NCBI RefSeq assembly: GCF_002150505.1
Contig: NZ_MSSV01000018.1
Span: 1 to 64,000 of the forward strand
DNA from: Algoriphagus ratkowskyi
GTDB taxonomy: Bacteria > Bacteroidota > Bacteroidia > Cytophagales > Cyclobacteriaceae
Reading direction: 5' to 3'
DNA: 64,000 nt
Under the pieces are notes generated by a model that was not told the origin of the DNA, made no database searches, and was given only the letters and a program-made list of their open reading frames with translations. This document shows positions 17,128 to 25,832 of the stretch, piece by piece (positions within the stretch are counted from its first letter, which is position 1; each line of letters begins with the position of its first letter). The position numbers and the translations under genes are program-made.

Positions 17128-17829
17128 ATGCCTTTAGCAAAAGAAGAATACCTTCCAAATATTTCCTACGACTCGGTGATCTTTGGATTTTCGGGGGAAA
17201 AGCTCAAAATTTTGATTTTGGAGTATCACAATATGAAGACTTTCGCCTTACCAGGTGGATTTGTGAAAATTGACGAACCCTTGGACACAGCTGTAAAGCG
17301 TGGCTTGAGTGAGCGGACTGGATTGGATGAGCTTTACTTAGAGCAGTTTCGCACATTTGGTTCGATGGAGCGCTTTAGCTCTGAGGTGATGCGGAAGATT
17401 TTAGAAGAGCAAGGGCATGTAGTCGAGGATCATTGGCTGCTGGGTAGATTTATCACTGTGGCCTATTACGCTTTGATCAATTATGAAATTGTAGTGCCAA
17501 CCCCAGATAAGCTTTCCGATTCTATCAAATGGTATGACTTCGATCAGCTGCCTTCCTTGATGATGGACCATAATGAGATTGTAGAAAAAGCACTCGATCA
17601 TCTTCGTATGAATTTAGATCAGAAGCTTCTCAGCTTCAATTTGCTGCCTGAACGATTCACGATGAAGGAACTCAAGCAAGTGTATGATACTATCTTAGGA
17701 GAAACTCAAAATAGAGCAAATTTCCAGCGGAAAATGCTTGGACTAAATATCTTAGAAAGACATGAAAAGCTCTTTACTGGTGGTTCTCATAAGGCGCCTT
17801 TTCTATACAGTTTTAAGAAAGCGGAATAG
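17128..17829 (+). CDS. Nudix-domain transcriptional regulator (NrtR/AraR-like)
   Basis: 233 residues from the ATG at 17128; an in-frame TTG six bases upstream is less likely. An N-terminal Nudix fold is followed by a winged-helix-like C-terminus (about 155-233). The Nudix box at 44-66 keeps Gly44, Glu50, Arg58, Glu62 and Gly65 but has Gly59 where REU has Glu and Arg63 where EExG has the second Glu. That is a degenerate box, as expected for sensors that bind rather than hydrolyse the nucleotide or sugar ligand. In Bacteroides, a member of this family (AraR) controls arabinose use. Here it sits divergent to a carboxylesterase, its most likely target. The ligand is unknown. Confidence 0.8.
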   Translation: MPLAKEEYLPNISYDSVIFGFSGEKLKILILEYHNMKTFALPGGFVKIDEPLDTAVKRGLSERTGLDELYLEQFRTFGSMERFSSEVMRKILEEQGHVVEDHWLLGRFITVAYYALINYEIVVPTPDKLSDSIKWYDFDQLPSLMMDHNEIVEKALDHLRMNLDQKLLSFNLLPERFTMKELKQVYDTILGETQNRANFQRKMLGLNILERHEKLFTGGSHKAPFLYSFKKAE

Positions 17830-17850
17830 CATTTATTCCTATATTTAAGA

Positions 17851-18417
17851 TTAGCCTACCTTAATTCTATATTTTTCCAATAATCCAGGCAAACCATCCA
17901 GGTCAAAATTGGCTAGTCTTAACCTATTTCTTTCCGGATCTATTTTAAACTGAAGGCTATTTCTGAAATCAACTTTCTCAAGAATGGACTGATCAAAAAT
18001 GGCCCCACTTAGGTCTGAACCTTGGAATTCTGACCCAGTCAAATCTGTTTGCGTAAAGTCTGCTTCTGTGAGTCGGCAATCAATAAACTTAGATTTTTTG
18101 ATCTTCAAATTGTAAAAACTGCAATAGTCGAGCTGGCAATTTTGAAAGCTGAGTTCAAGTAAAAATGGGTTGCAGGTGTGGAAGTGAATTCCCAACATTT
18201 TACAGTTTTCGAATTTCACCTGTCGAAAAGGTACAGCAGACACTTTGAGGTTGCTAAGATCACAGGCTTTGAAAGTGCAATTTTCAAATGACACGCCTTT
18301 CAAATCAAGCGTGGAAAAATCACATTGCTCAAAAGTGCAGTGTTCATACTCTGCTATGTCCAGCGTTAATTGGGAATATTTGAGACCTTTATATGTTTGC
18401 TCTGAGAAAAAGGGCAT
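17851..18417 (-). CDS. Pentapeptide-repeat protein
   Basis: 188 residues from the ATG at 18417 (MPFFSEQTYKGL); an in-frame ATG at 18486 would add 23 residues with no repeat character. From about residue 20 the protein follows the A(D/N)LXX-like five-residue period, for example CTFEQCDFSTLDLKGVSFEN and later LTEADFTQTDLTGSEFQGSD, forming a right-handed quadrilateral beta helix. Size and layout resemble Qnr/MfpA-like proteins, which shield DNA gyrase, but many family members have no known role. It probably acts in the cytoplasm, since no signal peptide is seen. Convergent with the Nudix regulator, 21 bp between stops. Confidence 0.85.
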   Translation of the reverse strand: MPFFSEQTYKGLKYSQLTLDIAEYEHCTFEQCDFSTLDLKGVSFENCTFKACDLSNLKVSAVPFRQVKFENCKMLGIHFHTCNPFLLELSFQNCQLDYCSFYNLKIKKSKFIDCRLTEADFTQTDLTGSEFQGSDLSGAIFDQSILEKVDFRNSLQFKIDPERNRLRLANFDLDGLPGLLEKYRIKVG

Positions 18418-18514
18418 TGTTAGATTTTTTGAAATATGATTATACTTCTTTGCCAGTAATTCTATTCTGCCAAATGGCTTCAACACGCCCGGCCACCAAG
18501 CCTAGATGGTAAAA

Positions 18515-18560
18515 AGGAAGAGAGAAAAAGTGTGGCTTCACCGCAATTTTCTCTCTTCCT
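18515..18560 (-). terminator. Terminator of the 18637-19230 gene
   Basis: A perfect 14-bp inverted repeat, AGGAAGAGAGAAAA (18515-18528) and TTTTCTCTCTTCCT (18547-18560), around an 18-nt loop; on the minus strand a T-run follows. It lies 77 bp after the stop of the minus-strand gene. Confidence 0.75.
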
Positions 18561-18636
18561 CTATATTTAAAGTGACATGTCTTAATAGGACTAAGAACTT
18601 ATTGAAATATTAAGCCACAAGACAAATATTTGAATA

Positions 18637-19230
18637 TTAATCCCTAGCTGGTGTAATCATGATGTGTGCTCGATGTGTGCCAGGATCCATTATCCATGGC
18701 ATTCCAGGTGTACTCGGTTTAAGTGGAAGACCAGTTAACTCTGCAGTCGCCCAAGGTAAGTACACTACATATCTTAAATATGTATTAGAAACTTCTCCAG
18801 TACTACTATTGTAATTTTCGGCATCTGCTGTTAATACAAATAGGGTGGATCCATCTTTTGGCATTTTCAATTTCCCACTTTTAGCTTCTACTTCTCTCAT
18901 ATCAAAGATTTCTCGGAATGTTTTCCCTTCTTCTTTGAGTTCTCTGCCTCGTACCATAAATGGCTCCAAATCTGATGCGTAACAAGATACACTGAAACCT
19001 TTTCCATTGGGATCATCGGCAAGGCAAATCATATTGTTTGTGCCTTTTCTCAGCTCTAACAACTTTCCATTTGTATCATAGCCCATTATTGTTGCATCCT
19101 GTTGCTTCTCCTCTGGCGCAGCTAATACCGCAGTTTTTATCTGAACTTCCTTGGAAGGAATAGTTGCATTCTGTGAAAAGGCCGGGAAAATAGCCAAGCA
19201 AATTACTAGTGTACTAAGGATGGTTTTCAT
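18637..19230 (-). CDS. Secreted protein of unknown function
   Basis: 197 residues with a clear signal peptide (about 1-19, ending PAFS-Q). No family was recognised. The mature part has two cysteines close together (MICLADD and SVSCYAS), a conserved-looking LPWAT and a C-terminal HRAHIMITP that contains two histidines. Nothing in it indicates an enzyme. It is likely periplasmic or surface-exposed. It has its own terminator downstream and lies 144 bp after the nitrilase-like gene, so it is probably transcribed separately. Confidence 0.6.
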   Translation of the reverse strand: MKTILSTLVICLAIFPAFSQNATIPSKEVQIKTAVLAAPEEKQQDATIMGYDTNGKLLELRKGTNNMICLADDPNGKGFSVSCYASDLEPFMVRGRELKEEGKTFREIFDMREVEAKSGKLKMPKDGSTLFVLTADAENYNSSTGEVSNTYLRYVVYLPWATAELTGLPLKPSTPGMPWIMDPGTHRAHIMITPARD

Positions 19231-19374
19231 TGGATTCGGGTTTAGTGTTGGAGTAATTTACGTTTTATCAGGAAGCTTGGCAACTTGAATTTTACTCTAG
19301 CCGATTACACTCGTCTTTTGCAGAGCTATTTTGCGTGCAGACTTAAAATAGGAATATTGCCCACTAGAAGCGAA

Positions 19375-20508
19375 CTAGAAATTCAAAGACCAAATTCCTG
19401 CTTTGCCAGTAGAAGTCACAGAAAGGGTCTTATTGTTTAACAATGCTATTGGCTGACCAATAGAATTCAGATTCCATAGATCACCGCGGAAAAAAACAGA
19501 CATCCCCACAGTGGCTTTTGTGTTTTTAATTTGAGAAGGTAAGCCATATTTTTCCCAAGCCTCTTGATTTTTTACTTCGCCAATTTCGCCTGTTTCAAAT
19601 TTTAATGGATTCACTTTTCTATCAAATCCACTCCTTTTAGAAGTCATAGAATAATCGCCTGAACTAAAAGAAGAAACGATTATAATTTCCGCAGAATCCT
19701 TATTTGCATTTATATAGGCTTCTTCATGCCAGCTGTCGTCACTGAGTAAGATGGCCGTTTTCCCAAAGGGCAGCTCAAAAACGGGTGCGAGATTTGTATC
19801 AGCAGCAACTGTATATGGCAGCTCATTGCCGTTTGGAAAGGCTTTTAGAATAGGTTCTCCTATCACTTTTCCGTCAGGCCCAAATAGGAATGAAGCATTG
19901 TATAGCGGGCCATTAAGTTTCAAATAAATCTTTCCCTCTACGACGCTAGGTTCGGGCAAAATGATAGACCCTGCTGCAATGTAGGAGTTCGTTTCAATGG
20001 AAAGTTCACTGAATGTTTCGTAGTAAGCCTGTAGCATTTTTTTGGCTTTCATTCTGAAGATCGAAGACATTTCCTTGTTTTCTTCTTTTCCAGTCTTGAG
20101 ATATCCCAAGAAGTAGTCGAACGCATTACTGTAAATTATAGTACTGATCACATCATTAATGGTCTCTTTTTCAGCTAGGTTGTGTTTCTCTTCCAGTAGA
20201 AAAAGCCAAGTTCCTATATACTCTGGATAGACCACTAAAGTGTTTTTCTTGATTAAGTCTTTATCCCTAGCAGCCACTAAGTATTGGCGAATTTTAAACT
20301 TGAAATTAGCCTGATTGAAATAATCCGAGACATCCATATAGGGCTGAATTCCAATGATGTTGCGCGATAGCGTATCGGAAGGGTTGATTTCTTCGATTAC
20401 TGAAATATGACTTTCAGATTCAGGCAAGGGGGTATTTCTCCCAGAAAAGGACCATATGAGCCAAATAAAAACTGCTAGTATTAAAAGGGTAATAAACTTT
20501 CTGATCAT
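19375..20508 (-). CDS. Membrane-anchored nitrilase-fold protein lacking the catalytic cysteine
   Basis: 377 residues. One N-terminal membrane segment (about 5-21) anchors a periplasmic carbon-nitrogen hydrolase fold. The expected Glu is Glu96 in VYPEY and the expected Lys is probably Lys222 in PILKAF. The nucleophile motif, normally C-Y-D-x-x-F-P-E, reads S-D-D-S-W-H-E-E from Ser256, so the catalytic cysteine is replaced by serine. This suggests a non-canonical or inactive pseudoenzyme. The fold is shared with apolipoprotein N-acyltransferase, but there is no multi-helix domain here. It lies 94 bp downstream of the GH95 gene and may be cotranscribed. Assignment to the superfamily is by motif spacing only. 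Confidence 0.6.
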   Translation of the reverse strand: MIRKFITLLILAVFIWLIWSFSGRNTPLPESESHISVIEEINPSDTLSRNIIGIQPYMDVSDYFNQANFKFKIRQYLVAARDKDLIKKNTLVVYPEYIGTWLFLLEEKHNLAEKETINDVISTIIYSNAFDYFLGYLKTGKEENKEMSSIFRMKAKKMLQAYYETFSELSIETNSYIAAGSIILPEPSVVEGKIYLKLNGPLYNASFLFGPDGKVIGEPILKAFPNGNELPYTVAADTNLAPVFELPFGKTAILLSDDSWHEEAYINANKDSAEIIIVSSFSSGDYSMTSKRSGFDRKVNPLKFETGEIGEVKNQEAWEKYGLPSQIKNTKATVGMSVFFRGDLWNLNSIGQPIALLNNKTLSVTSTGKAGIWSLNF

Positions 20509-20602
20509 TGCGCGAATTTAACGATAGCTTCAGTAGAAATCACCTAAAAAAAAGTAAAGTGTTGGAATCTTTATGTGGGACTGAGCACTAAAGTGTAAGG
20601 TT

Positions 20603-22939
20603 TTATAACTCTACTTCGAAACTCTGCCCTTTTTTAAGGTTTATGTCCATTTCGGAGCCATCATAATAAACCAGAATTCTGCCAGTTTTCCCCGCATGAA
20701 TGCTATAGGTTTTAAGCTCTCCGTCTTTCCAAGTCATATCAATGGTATAATCACCTCTTGCTTTTATGCCCTTCACGCTGCCAGTATCCCAAGCTTTGGG
20801 AAGTGCTGGCAAAAGTCTAATCATGCCGGTTTCATGAGATTGTACGAGCATTTCAGCCACACCAGCCGTGTAGCCAAAATTCCCGTCAATCTGGAAAGGT
20901 GGATGTCCATCGAATAAATTTGGATAAAGAGACTGCGAAAGGAGCTTTTGAATGTGTTCATGAGCCATTTCTCCATCCAGTAATCTTGCAGAGAAATTAA
21001 TCAGCCAAGCTCGCGACCAGCCCGTACCAGCACCACCATTGGCAAGCCTGAATTCCAGCGTTTTGCGCACTGCCGCAAATGCGGCTGGGGTTGCACTAGA
21101 AGTGATCGCATCCCCTGGGTGAAAAGCATACAGGTGCGACATATGTCTGTGCCCTTTTTCATTTTCCTCATAAGGCTGATCCCATTCCAAAATTCGCCCA
21201 TCTTCACCAATCTGAACCCCAGGGCGCAGATTCTCCAATTGAACTTTTATTTTATCGCTGAGTGGCGTTGTTTTTCCTAGTATTTCTGAAGCTTTCAAAT
21301 AATTATTGAATACATCCGCGATGATCTGCTGATCCATAGCAGCCCCCATAGTAGCGGCTACCTTGTCACCATTTGCATTGATAAACTGATTTTCTGGCGA
21401 TGTTGAAGGGGAGGAGACCAAAGTTCCGTCAGTTGGATATTCTACTAGCCAGTCGGAGTAGAAAGCTGAGATAGTTTCTAGTGCTGGCAGTGCTCGCTCT
21501 TCGAGGAATTTCTTGTCTTGGGTAAATTGATAGTGATCCCAGTAATGTCTTCCGATCCATCCTCCAGCACCTATCCAGCTTCCCCAATATGCAGTTGCCG
21601 CGCGAAGAAAAGCTACCTGCCAAAGATCCGTCGTATGGGGAACCATAGACCCAGCCATATCAAAATTCTCTCGTGCAGCATTTTTGCCATTTTCTATCAC
21701 TCCATCTATAAAATCAAAAAGTGGCTGATTTAAGTCGCTAAGATTGGTTACATCAGCTGGCCAGTAATTCATCTGCAGGTTAATGTTCACATGATAGTCT
21801 GCATTCCATGGTGCTGCGATATGCTTATTCCAAAGTCCCTGAAGGTTTGCAGGATTGGTGCCTGGACGGCTGGAAGAAATCAAAAGATATCTACCATAAT
21901 CGAACAGAAGTTTCTCCAAGTGCAAATCCACTTCTCCATTTTTTACCCGCTCTATCCGTTGATCTGAAGCGGTGTCGTCCACTTTATCTTCACCTAGCTG
22001 CAAGCTCATGCGATCAAACCATGTTGCATACTCTTGTTCATGTCCATGGAGTATTTCTCCCCAGCTCTTCAATTGAATTTTTTCTAATTGACGATCGGCT
22101 TCTACTTCGAAGTCTTCATGATAGAATGACGTCTCCGAGACCAATTTGAGCATAAATTCTTTTGCTCCAGAAATAAATAAGGTAGAATCAGAAGTAGTTA
22201 TTTCACCCGATTGATTTTGTGCGAATAGCAAAGTTCTAAATTTCACACCATTCAAGATCTCGATCGGCTTGGAATCCAACTGTCCACCACGCTGCGTGAT
22301 CATACCAGACATTTCGAGCTGTCGGTCATTCAATGCCGTAGTTTTTGCTGTCGCAAAGCCATTATCCATAGGACGGCTCATAGTTATTTTGCCAGTAAAG
22401 CCTTTTGGATTATTGGTCTTAAATCGGATAATCAAGGCATTGTCCGGGGCGGAAGCAATGACTTCTTGGCTTACTTCAAATCCTTCATTAATAAATTGAG
22501 TGAGAACGGTGGCAGTTTCTAGATTTAGACTTCTTCTGTAATTTATAGGATTGCTAAAGTCGAAGTCAAACCATAAATCTCCCATCGTTTGATGAGATCG
22601 TGTGATCTCTTTCCTTGAGAATTTCAAGACCAAAAGGGAATCAGCTTTTTTGTTATCCCCAGCAAGTAACAATGCCCGAATTTGATCTAAATCTGCTCTT
22701 TTACCTTCTGCCAATCCCCAGTCATCATAGCCTCCTGGCCATAGAGAATCCTCATTGAGCTGTAGCTGCTCTTGGCCTGGTAAGCCCATGACCATAGCGC
22801 CTAGTCGTCCATTTCCTACAGGTAATGCTTCTTCCCATGCCTCTGCAGGTTGATTATACCAGAGGACTGACGAGGTTTGGGCTAAAGTATAATTGTATAG
22901 GGTGAGTGCAAGTGCAGCGCTCAGAAAGTACTTTTTCAT
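20603..22939 (-). CDS. Glycoside hydrolase family 95, alpha-L-fucosidase-like
   Basis: 778 residues with a signal peptide (1-20, ending TLA-Q). The N-terminal start of the mature protein, LWYNQPAEAWEEALPVGNGR, and LGAMVMG are hallmarks of GH95. The (alpha/alpha)6 barrel carries HVNINLQMNYW at 383-393; Asn385 and Asn387 match the two asparagines that activate water in the inverting mechanism of AfcA. The family removes terminal alpha-1,2-fucose, with some members acting on alpha-L-galactose. It is probably exported to the periplasm. There is no SusC/SusD pair or other glycan hydrolase nearby, so this is a stand-alone enzyme rather than a full polysaccharide utilisation locus. Confidence 0.93.
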   Translation of the reverse strand: MKKYFLSAALALTLYNYTLAQTSSVLWYNQPAEAWEEALPVGNGRLGAMVMGLPGQEQLQLNEDSLWPGGYDDWGLAEGKRADLDQIRALLLAGDNKKADSLLVLKFSRKEITRSHQTMGDLWFDFDFSNPINYRRSLNLETATVLTQFINEGFEVSQEVIASAPDNALIIRFKTNNPKGFTGKITMSRPMDNGFATAKTTALNDRQLEMSGMITQRGGQLDSKPIEILNGVKFRTLLFAQNQSGEITTSDSTLFISGAKEFMLKLVSETSFYHEDFEVEADRQLEKIQLKSWGEILHGHEQEYATWFDRMSLQLGEDKVDDTASDQRIERVKNGEVDLHLEKLLFDYGRYLLISSSRPGTNPANLQGLWNKHIAAPWNADYHVNINLQMNYWPADVTNLSDLNQPLFDFIDGVIENGKNAARENFDMAGSMVPHTTDLWQVAFLRAATAYWGSWIGAGGWIGRHYWDHYQFTQDKKFLEERALPALETISAFYSDWLVEYPTDGTLVSSPSTSPENQFINANGDKVAATMGAAMDQQIIADVFNNYLKASEILGKTTPLSDKIKVQLENLRPGVQIGEDGRILEWDQPYEENEKGHRHMSHLYAFHPGDAITSSATPAAFAAVRKTLEFRLANGGAGTGWSRAWLINFSARLLDGEMAHEHIQKLLSQSLYPNLFDGHPPFQIDGNFGYTAGVAEMLVQSHETGMIRLLPALPKAWDTGSVKGIKARGDYTIDMTWKDGELKTYSIHAGKTGRILVYYDGSEMDINLKKGQSFEVEL

Positions 22940-23117
22940 GGGAATTTTGGGTCAAAAAATAAGATTACGACAATTCTTTGACGTCTTCAACCCTAAATGT
23001 TCCTTATTGACTCTTTACTTCATAAATACGGTGCTATTTGGACTTCAAATTAGTACTTGTAATGCTAAGATCTCTTCGATCTACACACATATAGGAAGCC
23101 TTATGGGCATGATTAGT

Positions 23118-25778
23118 TCAGTTATCTTTATTTAGATCCGGCGAATTTATTTTGAGGACAATATTCATCCCCTCTAAATAATCCCCGTCCGCTAGAGCCT
23201 TTATTTCAAATTTCAATTTGTCTGGATTCGAAATTGCCTCCATAAATTCCAGCTGCATAGGATCTACCTGAAGGGTATATTTTCCAGGCAGTAAACCGTA
23301 AGAGTAGAAACTTCCATCAGAGAAAGTTCGAATTACTTCTCCTTCAGTCTCGCCTTCTTTGAGCAAAATCAAGCGTAACCCACCCTGACCAATCAAGTCG
23401 CTGTCTTTTTCAAAGAAAACTGTGCCGTCAATAACACCTGTCTGATAAAGCGGAATATCTATAGCCCGGAATCGGTTTGGCTCAGCTATGAAATAGAAGC
23501 TCTTAATTTTTGGAGCGAGATTAGGATTTGGAAGTGCAGCGATATCTATGTCCAGTCGATATTTCCAATAGCTCTGCAACTGGGTAATGCGGAGTAATCC
23601 ATCTGATCCTAATAGGATGCTGGCAGAGCGATCTAGACGAACTGCCTTTGCTGGTATTATCTCTTCACCTTCGTCAAAAATTTCATTTTCATTTGTGTCA
23701 ACAAATAGACGAACAGTAACTCCGGAACGCGTGATTTGGTCACGATTACTAGGGATAAGGGTTTTCCCTGCAGGATCATATGCTAAGGAGCCACTGAAGG
23801 ATTGCTGCGCTGAATAACCTTCTGTACGCTTGCTGAATTGAGAGGATGATCGAAGAGATTTGAAATCTATTAGAAACCCGACTTGAAATTGGGATTGCTT
23901 AAGGGCTAATTGCCGGTCATAGCCCATTGTAAATCTACCCGTTTTGAATAACGTCTGCGAAAGTAGAATGCTGATGGATTCAGATTGTTCTAATAGGGTT
24001 GAGTATCGGTATTGACCTCTCAAAAACATTCCTCTGACATAAACTGGAATTCCAGGGGTTCGCGGTAGGGTATAGGTTAAAGAAGTTGTGAGTAATCCAA
24101 ATTGGTTTTGGGTTGGGTTTTCACTGATCAAAATACCTCTTCTGCCACCTCGGTAATTTACTCTAAAAACAACCCGATTGATTTGCGTATTGAAATCTAC
24201 TTGGTAATTGTTTACTCCTTCTCCTGTATTAAACCAAATACGCTCACCAGTCAGACGAAACCCGCCAAATTTCCCGAACAATTTTAAAGGGAAAAATGTG
24301 TTTAGGTTTGCGTCACGTACCTGTCCTCTGAAGTTGAGGGCTGAATTAGGATTGTATTCCGTGTATTGTGCGTTTATACTTGTATTTGAAGCATAGAAAA
24401 CACTTCCATTTGCTCGGTAATATCGATCTGGTAAAGCATCAATGTTTAAGAGATATTGCTGAAAAACCCGTGCAGAAAGTCCAAAAACCGGATAGATACT
24501 TTGATCTCCAAAGATTTCACCTTGATCTACTCCAGCTCTTACTGTTATGGCATTGGATAATCCGTATGCGATATCTGCATGGGTCACTAGATTTGTTCCC
24601 AAACTGTCAGAGGTGAACTGCGGGAGGCCAGATTGAAAATTATAGCCCACAAAGCCTTTTGGTAGAAAACTAAACGGAACCTGAATCTGCCGATCTTGGA
24701 TGATTACTTCTCCCGTAGGGGTATAAACTCTGGTGCTCAGTCTTACAGTGCCGTAGGTGACCGGTGCATTGAATCTGTAATAGCCTACTTCGTTAGCCCT
24801 GGTAAAATCTACCAGTTGACCCCCGATAAGCAACTCTACCTCAGAATCTGGTGCGGTGGTTCCATCAATCACAAATGAATCTAATTCTAACCTCGGAATT
24901 ACCGGATTATTAGTGATAGATACTCCGACTAAGTTTGCTCCATTTGTAAAACTAGTAGTGCTCACTTGACCTACAGAAATACTTGCCAAGCCAACATTCC
25001 GATCAGGCTGCAGGCCTCCGGGTAGCACATACCTCCATCTTACTCCTGCAAAGTTGCTTAGTAGATTTCCTTGATAATAGTTTCCTTGGTAGGTTCCTTG
25101 AAGATCACCTCCAAGTAGCTCCATTCCAGCATTGAAAGACACGCCTAGATTGTTTCCTAGGTTTGTATTAGTATAGGCCAAATTGTAATCAAATACGCCA
25201 AGACCAAATGTCTTACGGTTCCTTCCATAGAGTATTGGGATGGATGTTTCGCCTTGATTTTGGCGATTTTGAAGTTGCTGACGAATTGACTCTCTCTTTT
25301 TCCGCTCCTCTATTGGCAAAGGATTTATTGATTTCATACTCACACTGAGCGCATAGGAATTGACAGTGAAGGTGATTCCAAATACCTCATAAAAATAGTC
25401 GGGATGTAAAAAAAGGTCTAGCTCACCGATGTAGTATTTGTCTGCATTGAGCTTGCCAGTTTTCCCCTTGATGGTAAGCTCATTTGTGATCGGATCGATC
25501 AGCCAATTGTCATTTTTTGCAGGAAATGTCCCTTGAAGACCTTTTCCGGATGCTGTTTTATCAGTAGGAATATAGAAAAGACTCAAAACTTCGCCGAGTG
25601 GTAGGTACGCAACATCTCCAAAAAACAAACCGTTGAGGTATACATTTCCTACGGCTGGATAATTGAAATTTAGCAATACCTCCCCGTCCGGTTCTTTTTG
25701 TGCAAAAGCCGAATTGGCAGTGATGAGCATGGAGAAGATTATTCCCAAATACAAGGGGAAGATCTTGAGAACTTTCAT
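23118..25778 (-). CDS. Outer-membrane usher-like protein of a fimbrial chaperone-usher locus
   Basis: 886 residues with a signal peptide (1-27, AFAQ). An N-terminal periplasmic domain (about 30-150) precedes a long beta-barrel region rich in alternating aromatic and polar residues. Residues 299-372 look like the usher plug: VIDGTTAPDSEVELLIGG, then GYYRFNAPV, then VPFSFLPKGFVGYNFQSG, which matches the plug exit and next barrel strand of FimD/PapC proteins. After the barrel, about 695-870 holds a prealbumin-like region with VRLFVDTNENEIFDEGEE (SdrD_B-like, Ca-site style) and a CarboxypepD-like repeat ending LLPGKYTLQVDP, instead of the two usual usher C-terminal domains. It should assemble and export fimbrial subunits. 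It follows the chaperone gene by 54 bp. The annotation rests on plug similarity plus context. Confidence 0.75.
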   Translation of the reverse strand: MKVLKIFPLYLGIIFSMLITANSAFAQKEPDGEVLLNFNYPAVGNVYLNGLFFGDVAYLPLGEVLSLFYIPTDKTASGKGLQGTFPAKNDNWLIDPITNELTIKGKTGKLNADKYYIGELDLFLHPDYFYEVFGITFTVNSYALSVSMKSINPLPIEERKKRESIRQQLQNRQNQGETSIPILYGRNRKTFGLGVFDYNLAYTNTNLGNNLGVSFNAGMELLGGDLQGTYQGNYYQGNLLSNFAGVRWRYVLPGGLQPDRNVGLASISVGQVSTTSFTNGANLVGVSITNNPVIPRLELDSFVIDGTTAPDSEVELLIGGQLVDFTRANEVGYYRFNAPVTYGTVRLSTRVYTPTGEVIIQDRQIQVPFSFLPKGFVGYNFQSGLPQFTSDSLGTNLVTHADIAYGLSNAITVRAGVDQGEIFGDQSIYPVFGLSARVFQQYLLNIDALPDRYYRANGSVFYASNTSINAQYTEYNPNSALNFRGQVRDANLNTFFPLKLFGKFGGFRLTGERIWFNTGEGVNNYQVDFNTQINRVVFRVNYRGGRRGILISENPTQNQFGLLTTSLTYTLPRTPGIPVYVRGMFLRGQYRYSTLLEQSESISILLSQTLFKTGRFTMGYDRQLALKQSQFQVGFLIDFKSLRSSSQFSKRTEGYSAQQSFSGSLAYDPAGKTLIPSNRDQITRSGVTVRLFVDTNENEIFDEGEEIIPAKAVRLDRSASILLGSDGLLRITQLQSYWKYRLDIDIAALPNPNLAPKIKSFYFIAEPNRFRAIDIPLYQTGVIDGTVFFEKDSDLIGQGGLRLILLKEGETEGEVIRTFSDGSFYSYGLLPGKYTLQVDPMQLEFMEAISNPDKLKFEIKALADGDYLEGMNIVLKINSPDLNKDN

Positions 25779-25832
25779 TGGCTTGTCACCAAGTGGGTTT
25801 GATTTGGAAGGCGCCAGTAAGGAGACTTAGGG

